From: a bacterium HR19
Lineage (GTDB): Bacteria; Calescibacteriota; Calescibacteriia; Calescibacteriales; Calescibacteriaceae
DNA: 45,680 nt
Reading direction: 5' to 3'
Assembly (NCBI GenBank): GCA_002898315.1
Contig: BEHV01000015.1
Span: 1 to 45,680, forward strand
Shown here: positions 41,269 to 45,680 of the stretch, one piece after another
Layout: every line of letters starts with the position of its first letter
Position numbering within the stretch: position 1 is the stretch's first letter
Made by a program: the position numbers and the translations under genes
The notes under the pieces: generated by a model
What the model was told of the DNA's origin: nothing
Database searches by the model: none
The model's input: only the letters and a program-made list of their open reading frames with translations

Positions 41269-42222
41269 TCAATTTCTCTGATAAGCGGTGATTTTCAATC
41301 CAGAACCAATAATTTCCCTTAATGTCTTTCCAGATTTTTTAAGTTCGGAGAGCAAGTTATCGTAAATTTCTTCTGCGGTCTTTGGGTTCAAAAATGTAGC
41401 TGTTCCAATCTGAACAGCGGTAGCCCCGGCTAAAAAGTACTCCATCGCATCATCAAAGTTATAAATACCTCCGCAACCGATTATCTTGATGTCTTCAAAC
41501 CTTTCACAGAGTTCTATAACACACCTCAGAACGACTGGCTTTAATGGATAGCCAGACATACCACCTTTGAAAAACCCATATTTTTTATCCCACAGCGCAG
41601 ATGGAAGAGTGTTTGAGATAGTAAAAGCATCTGCTCCCTCGGAAAGAGAGATTCTGACAAGTTGTGGGAGTATTTCGGAAAACGGCGAGAACTTGACAAG
41701 GATTGGTCTTGAAGTGGACTTTCTGCATAAGCGAACAATTCTCTGAACGGACTTCGGATTCACTCCAAACTCAATACCACCTTTTTGTGTGTTAGGACAC
41801 GATAGGTTCAGCTCGTATGCGTCGGGAGGGTTTTCAGAATTCTCAAGAACCTTTATGACATGTGGATAATCTCTTTCCTTTTCTCCGAAGACATTGGCTA
41901 TAATTTTTGTTGGGATTTTTTTGAGCTTTGGCATGTGGTCTTTTGCGAAGGCGCGAGCCCCCGGATTTTGCAGTCCGATTGAGTTCAAAAGAGCTATCTG
42001 GAAACCTTTTACCGAGAACTCCGCTATTCTTGGAGATGGATTACCATCGCGTGGCTTTGGAGAAATACCTTTTGTGACCACAGCTCCTATCTTTGAAAAA
42101 TCAAGAATACCTTCAAGCTCATAGCCATATCCAGCAGTCCCAGAAGCTAAAATAATGGGACTTGAAAACGAAGCCCCCTTTATCTCAAAAGATAAAGCGT
42201 CGCTCTCCCATACATCAACCAT
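41269..42222 (-). CDS. pyrD: dihydroorotate dehydrogenase, class 1 catalytic subunit
   Basis: FMN enzyme of pyrimidine synthesis that oxidises dihydroorotate to orotate. SPIILASGTAGYGYE, VVTKGISPKPRDGNPSPRI and LLNSIGLQNPG form the FMN and substrate site. The active-site base is Cys142 in ELNLSCPNTQKGG, which marks class 1 and, with the overall sequence, class 1B. GCGGIYNFDDAMEYFLAGATAVQIGTA binds the FMN phosphate. Class 1B needs a PyrK electron-transfer subunit, which is not adjacent. The usual KxSPN motif reads KFSPF here, losing the Asn. The length of 317 is typical. It lies between the Rel gene and the large repeat-protein gene on the minus strand. Confidence 0.94.
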   Translation of the reverse strand: MVDVWESDALSFEIKGASFSSPIILASGTAGYGYELEGILDFSKIGAVVTKGISPKPRDGNPSPRIAEFSVKGFQIALLNSIGLQNPGARAFAKDHMPKLKKIPTKIIANVFGEKERDYPHVIKVLENSENPPDAYELNLSCPNTQKGGIEFGVNPKSVQRIVRLCRKSTSRPILVKFSPFSEILPQLVRISLSEGADAFTISNTLPSALWDKKYGFFKGGMSGYPLKPVVLRCVIELCERFEDIKIIGCGGIYNFDDAMEYFLAGATAVQIGTATFLNPKTAEEIYDNLLSELKKSGKTLREIIGSGLKITAYQRN

Positions 42223-42290
42223 AAAATTCTATTTTTACTCTATCTGACAAAAAATAAATAAGCACACAAATTTTGAACCCAGAGTTTTTT

Positions 42291-42314
42291 GAGATACAAG
42301 ATAATCTTTATCTC
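42291..42314 (-). terminator. imperfect hairpin overlapping the stop of the large repeat protein
   Basis: On the minus strand GAGATAAAGA and TCTTGTATCTC pair with one bulge, and the TAA stop lies in the left arm. The downstream sequence is A-rich, not T-rich, so it is not a standard intrinsic terminator. It may instead protect the 3' end of the mRNA. Confidence 0.25.
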
Positions 42315-45300
42315 AACCGTGCTTTTCTCTTGCGAAAGAGAAATCTCAAAAGCATATAGAGAAAGATAATGTATGTGGTTTGAGCTGTAAATGAAGAACA
42401 TCCCACCAGAGAGTGCGACTTATTAGCGGTATCGGAAATCTTTCCTTCACCGAGCTTAATTTGAGGAGCAGGCACTGTCGTCTTCCTTTTAAACGAAACA
42501 ACACAACCGTTGTTATAAACCATAACCACATCATCAAAAGTATCGTTATTCACATCTACAACAGCAAACGGAGAATAGCTGATGGGACCCGCATTATCAA
42601 CATTACTGAAATAACTTGATGTGTTCTTCGGATAACTATCTGAAAAAGCTATCTCTGTTGTCCCATTTTGGAAACTCAGATCAAAGTAAGTGAGACCTTG
42701 TGGGGAACTTGTATAAGCTGTCCAGAGAATATCGGGCACTCCATCTTTGTTCATCTCGGCTGATTCAAGAAGGTAAGAGTTTGCAGGTGAAGCAATTAAT
42801 GCATTAGCCGTAGATGAAAAAGAAAAACTTGTACCACCCCCATTCCTGAAAAGATATAGAATTTGATCAGAAGAAATGGCTATTATGTCTTTTTTGCTGT
42901 CAAGGTCAAAGTCAGCAATATCAAACGACTCAATAGTGATACCGCCCGGCAATGTCAAGGTAGCAGATACACCAAAAGCATTTCCAAGAGCAAAGAATAT
43001 GTTTTTATTATCACGGTCAAGACCCACTATGTCAGGTTTTCCATCACCATTTATATCTGATATTTTTGCTCTTCTGACCCAGCCATTAAACCCAAGAGTT
43101 GTTCCACCTGAAAATGAACCGTTCCCATTACCAAAAGCATAAAAGCTATACCCGGAGCATCCAACGAACACATCTTTTTTCCCATCTCCATTCAAGTCCG
43201 CAGAACGAATATCAAAAGATGAGCAGTGAATTACCCCATTTGGATCAGAAACAGCAGATACAAATGAGGAAACCCCAGATGAGAACCCCGAAACAGAATT
43301 TTTGAAAAAGACAAGAGAAGTTATAGAATCATCAAAGACCAGAACATCGTTTTTGCCATCGTTATCAAAATCGGCTATATCAAATGTGAAGCAAGGAGAT
43401 GATGATGAGCAGACCTGAAGTGAAAGCGAATACGAGTAAGTTCCATCTCCCGAACCAGTTGCTATGTGTAGGTAACCCGTTGAGACATCTATTACAGCGA
43501 CATCTTGAAATCCGTCTCCGTTGAGGTCTGAAACCCTGAAAGAAGCATCGTTTATGATAGAGGCAGAGGTGAAAACGCAGCTTGACACAGGAGTGAAAAA
43601 GTCAGCAGAGTGTTTCTGAGGAACAGTTATAGTAATTGGAGTAGAAGCTGACGCAGAGCCGCCGCAGGAATTCACAACTGTAACCTTAGCGGTAACCGTG
43701 GTAGTATAACTTTTGATATATGTATAAGATGTGGTAGGGCTTGAAGTAGTAATATCTATCACATTATCTCCATTAAAATCCCAACTATACTCAGAGATGG
43801 TAAACTGGGTGGAAACATTTGCGGTAAATGTGACGGTAAGAGGTAAATTGCCCGAAGAGGGATTTGCAGAGAGGGATACAGAAGGTGTATCACAAGAAGG
43901 TTGGGTAAGAACCTGAATTTGTAAAGATTTGGTATCAGTATCTCCGTCTGTATCGTATGCGGTAACGGTGGCTGTGAAAGTGCCTGATGAATACTGGTGA
44001 GAAATAGATGAGGTTGTCGTTTCAACAACATATCCATCTCCGAAAACCCATTTATACTTTGTTATTCCCGCATCATCTGTTGCTGAAACAGAAAATGTTA
44101 TAGATAAGGGAGCATATCCAGATGTAGAAGACGCAGAAAAGCTCTGTATAGTTGGAGGTGAGTTGAGAACAGTTATTGGTATGTAATTTGAAGACCTTTC
44201 TGTGCCGTATTGAGATACCGCTATAACTCTTGCGTAGTAGGTTCCTGCCAATCTCGGGTTATATGTGTAAGATATAGTGTTTTGATATGTTTCGGCTCCG
44301 GAGCCATCTCCGAAAAACCATACATATTTTGATGCATTGGTGATGGTCTGGACTGTGAAATTAACCCGAAGCGGTCTTTTGCCCTGAGTCACACTCGCTG
44401 AAAACTGAGTTATTTTGAACTCGGGGAAAACATAGATATTTACCGAGCTTTCAGCAGGAATTCCATCTTCGCTTACGACCTTGGCTCTTACGGTATAATT
44501 CCCTTCTTTATCAAATGTTTTCTGGACATAATCTGAGTATAACCTCAAATCTTCTTTGCCGTCTCCATCAAAATCAAAAGATACATATCCTATATGGTCT
44601 TTTGCTTGAACACGGAAAGAGACATTCAAAGGAGCATTACCGCTTACTTTATCTGGGAAAATAGAAATAGAAGGAGTAATGGGTTTATTCTTAACTTTTA
44701 TTTTTATTTCTTTTTCGACAAAGTTCCAGTCAGAATCCCAAGCATTAAATATCAATGAAAAAGTGCCATCTTGTTTCACGCTTCCGGTATATAGCACAGG
44801 AGAAAGAGAGTAAATATACGAGAGCGCAAGAGGATAATCACTCCGAATTGAAAAATTAAGTTCCTCCTTAGGAGAATCTGGGTCAGATATTGATATTTTC
44901 AAAGGAACATAGGTTTTTTCGTCAAATTCATACTCTGTTTTCTCTTTGAGTTCCGTTCCATCGCTCAAAAACACTTTTATTTCCGGTGGTTCTGTTATAA
45001 CGATTACCGAGGTGCATCTTGAATCACCTCCACTTTTATCACGAACTTCAACGCAAATATAAGAAGATTTTTTGAGCGTATATGATATTTTCTCGGTATT
45101 GCCTATCTCTGCCCCTCCTTCTTCATAATAATTCCATCTAAACCACTTAACAGAAGGAGATTCTCCTCCGATAAAACTGACTTCAAATTCAGCGGTCTTA
45201 CCCTTCTCAATACTTGTAGGACCTTTCACACTAACAATTTGTGGTGGAATACCCTCAATAACTATATCACCCAGGTTTATTTCGTTTTGATCTCCTACCT

Positions 45301-45680
45301 CTATGTTTTTTGAGTAGCTCCACGGCCAATATAATGCATAAAATTGCAGAACCCCTCCTTTGAAAGCATTGATGGAAGCGGAGAAAGTTCCATCTGAACC
45401 TGACAATATCCATATCCCTCTTCTACTGCCTGTAATACTTATATACACATTAGGGATTGGTTTTCCCGCTTTATCTACGAACCTGCCTTTTATATTTTTC
45501 ACACCCGAGAGAACTATTTTACCTATGTAAAGATATGGTTTTTTCGCCTCTTTACTCCATCCGTAAAGGTCATGATGTGCTGTTGATGACTCAACAGGTG
45601 AAGGAATATCGGAAATATCAAATCCGAGCGAAGTTATAAGTTTCAATCTATAACCATCTATGATCAATTTTGAGCGGGTT
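42308..45680 (-). CDS. large surface protein with PKD and FG-GAP repeats (5' end outside window)
   Basis: The frame is open to the right edge, so the N-terminus and any signal peptide are missing; about 1,123 residues are visible. Counting from a TTG at 45667, the order starts with a carboxypeptidase-regulatory-like beta domain (about 57-140) and an Ig-like domain (about 142-226). Four PKD-like domains follow (about 330-413, 416-500, 503-588 and 590-683), with FFGDGSG and VFGDGYV turns. Next come seven FG-GAP/VCBS-type repeats with calcium-binding-style loops such as DLNGDGFQD (714-722), DFDNDGKND, DLNGDGKKD, DINGDGKPD and DVNNDTFDD (1038-1046), probably a seven-bladed propeller. The end is Gly-Cys (1089-1090), a hydrophobic stretch (about 1098-1110) and RKRKARLR. 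Extracellular adhesion or polysaccharide binding is inferred. Confidence 0.88.
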   Translation of the reverse strand, partial: TRSKLIIDGYRLKLITSLGFDISDIPSPVESSTAHHDLYGWSKEAKKPYLYIGKIVLSGVKNIKGRFVDKAGKPIPNVYISITGSRRGIWILSGSDGTFSASINAFKGGVLQFYALYWPWSYSKNIEVGDQNEINLGDIVIEGIPPQIVSVKGPTSIEKGKTAEFEVSFIGGESPSVKWFRWNYYEEGGAEIGNTEKISYTLKKSSYICVEVRDKSGGDSRCTSVIVITEPPEIKVFLSDGTELKEKTEYEFDEKTYVPLKISISDPDSPKEELNFSIRSDYPLALSYIYSLSPVLYTGSVKQDGTFSLIFNAWDSDWNFVEKEIKIKVKNKPITPSISIFPDKVSGNAPLNVSFRVQAKDHIGYVSFDFDGDGKEDLRLYSDYVQKTFDKEGNYTVRAKVVSEDGIPAESSVNIYVFPEFKITQFSASVTQGKRPLRVNFTVQTITNASKYVWFFGDGSGAETYQNTISYTYNPRLAGTYYARVIAVSQYGTERSSNYIPITVLNSPPTIQSFSASSTSGYAPLSITFSVSATDDAGITKYKWVFGDGYVVETTTSSISHQYSSGTFTATVTAYDTDGDTDTKSLQIQVLTQPSCDTPSVSLSANPSSGNLPLTVTFTANVSTQFTISEYSWDFNGDNVIDITTSSPTTSYTYIKSYTTTVTAKVTVVNSCGGSASASTPITITVPQKHSADFFTPVSSCVFTSASIINDASFRVSDLNGDGFQDVAVIDVSTGYLHIATGSGDGTYSYSLSLQVCSSSSPCFTFDIADFDNDGKNDVLVFDDSITSLVFFKNSVSGFSSGVSSFVSAVSDPNGVIHCSSFDIRSADLNGDGKKDVFVGCSGYSFYAFGNGNGSFSGGTTLGFNGWVRRAKISDINGDGKPDIVGLDRDNKNIFFALGNAFGVSATLTLPGGITIESFDIADFDLDSKKDIIAISSDQILYLFRNGGGTSFSFSSTANALIASPANSYLLESAEMNKDGVPDILWTAYTSSPQGLTYFDLSFQNGTTEIAFSDSYPKNTSSYFSNVDNAGPISYSPFAVVDVNNDTFDDVVMVYNNGCVVSFKRKTTVPAPQIKLGEGKISDTANKSHSLVGCSSFTAQTTYIIFLYMLLRFLFRKRKARLR

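Noticed and set aside
1-45680. CRISPR array, defence island, prophage or insertion sequence
   Set aside because: No spaced repeats, Cas-like, restriction, integrase or transposase proteins are present; gene content is core metabolism and envelope.

Overview
The window is AT-rich bacterial chromosome, almost fully coding: about 36 protein genes and one tRNA, with no stretch over 200 bases left empty. It carries no transposase, integrase, phage gene or CRISPR array. Arg codons are mostly AGA and the proteins are rich in Lys and Glu. A meso-diaminopimelate-type MurE, a lytic transglycosylase, an LPP20-like secreted protein and an RND/MMPL exporter suggest a diderm cell wall. KorAB together with citrate synthase suggests ferredoxin-linked central metabolism. 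I infer a deep-branching, perhaps thermophilic bacterium from a poorly sampled lineage; the sequence does not let me name it.

Layout. 1-2500: polysaccharide flippase and GDP-mannose 4,6-dehydratase, tail to tail. 2562-3553: redoxin and tsaE, overlapping. 3733-5406: mutL. 5438-8693: lytic transglycosylase followed by citrate synthase (minus strand). 8842-9866: TetR-type regulator coupled to a NUDIX hydrolase. 9896-11175: purE and a charged protein of unknown function. 11274-12611: LPP20-like envelope protein. 12617-14275: sodium:solute symporter. 14340-24077: a ten-kilobase plus-strand run of murE, HAD phosphatase, transketolase, AMMECR1, korA, korB and nadB. 24099-27744: aminotransferase, gatA, a small unknown protein and a CDP-alcohol phosphatidyltransferase, all minus. 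27902-31922: tRNA-Pro(UGG), a 986-residue secreted or anchored protein starting six bases after the tRNA CCA, then rpsL-rpsG without fusA or tuf. 31953-36268: VTT membrane protein, MMPL exporter and a minimal HPt-ATPase kinase, minus. 36468-38988: pheS and malQ. 39033-42222: relA/spoT-type gene and pyrD. 42308 to the right edge: the 3' part of a very large PKD plus FG-GAP repeat surface protein with a C-terminal Cys/membrane/basic tail.

Most genes are housekeeping genes out of their usual operons: murE away from dcw, pheS without pheT, gatA without gatB/gatC, rpsL-rpsG without fusA/tuf, purE without purK, pyrD without pyrK. The window-wide signal I find most interesting is at gene starts. Many genes that begin a transcript have no Shine-Dalgarno sequence and instead a TANNNT hexamer 6 or 7 bases before the start codon, which is what leaderless transcripts would require. 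Several downstream genes (citrate synthase, korB, rpsG) have clear GGAGG-type sites. The other candidates for new biology are the large repeat protein with its possible C-terminal sorting signal, the tRNA-linked 986-residue protein, and the two-domain HPt-ATPase kinase.
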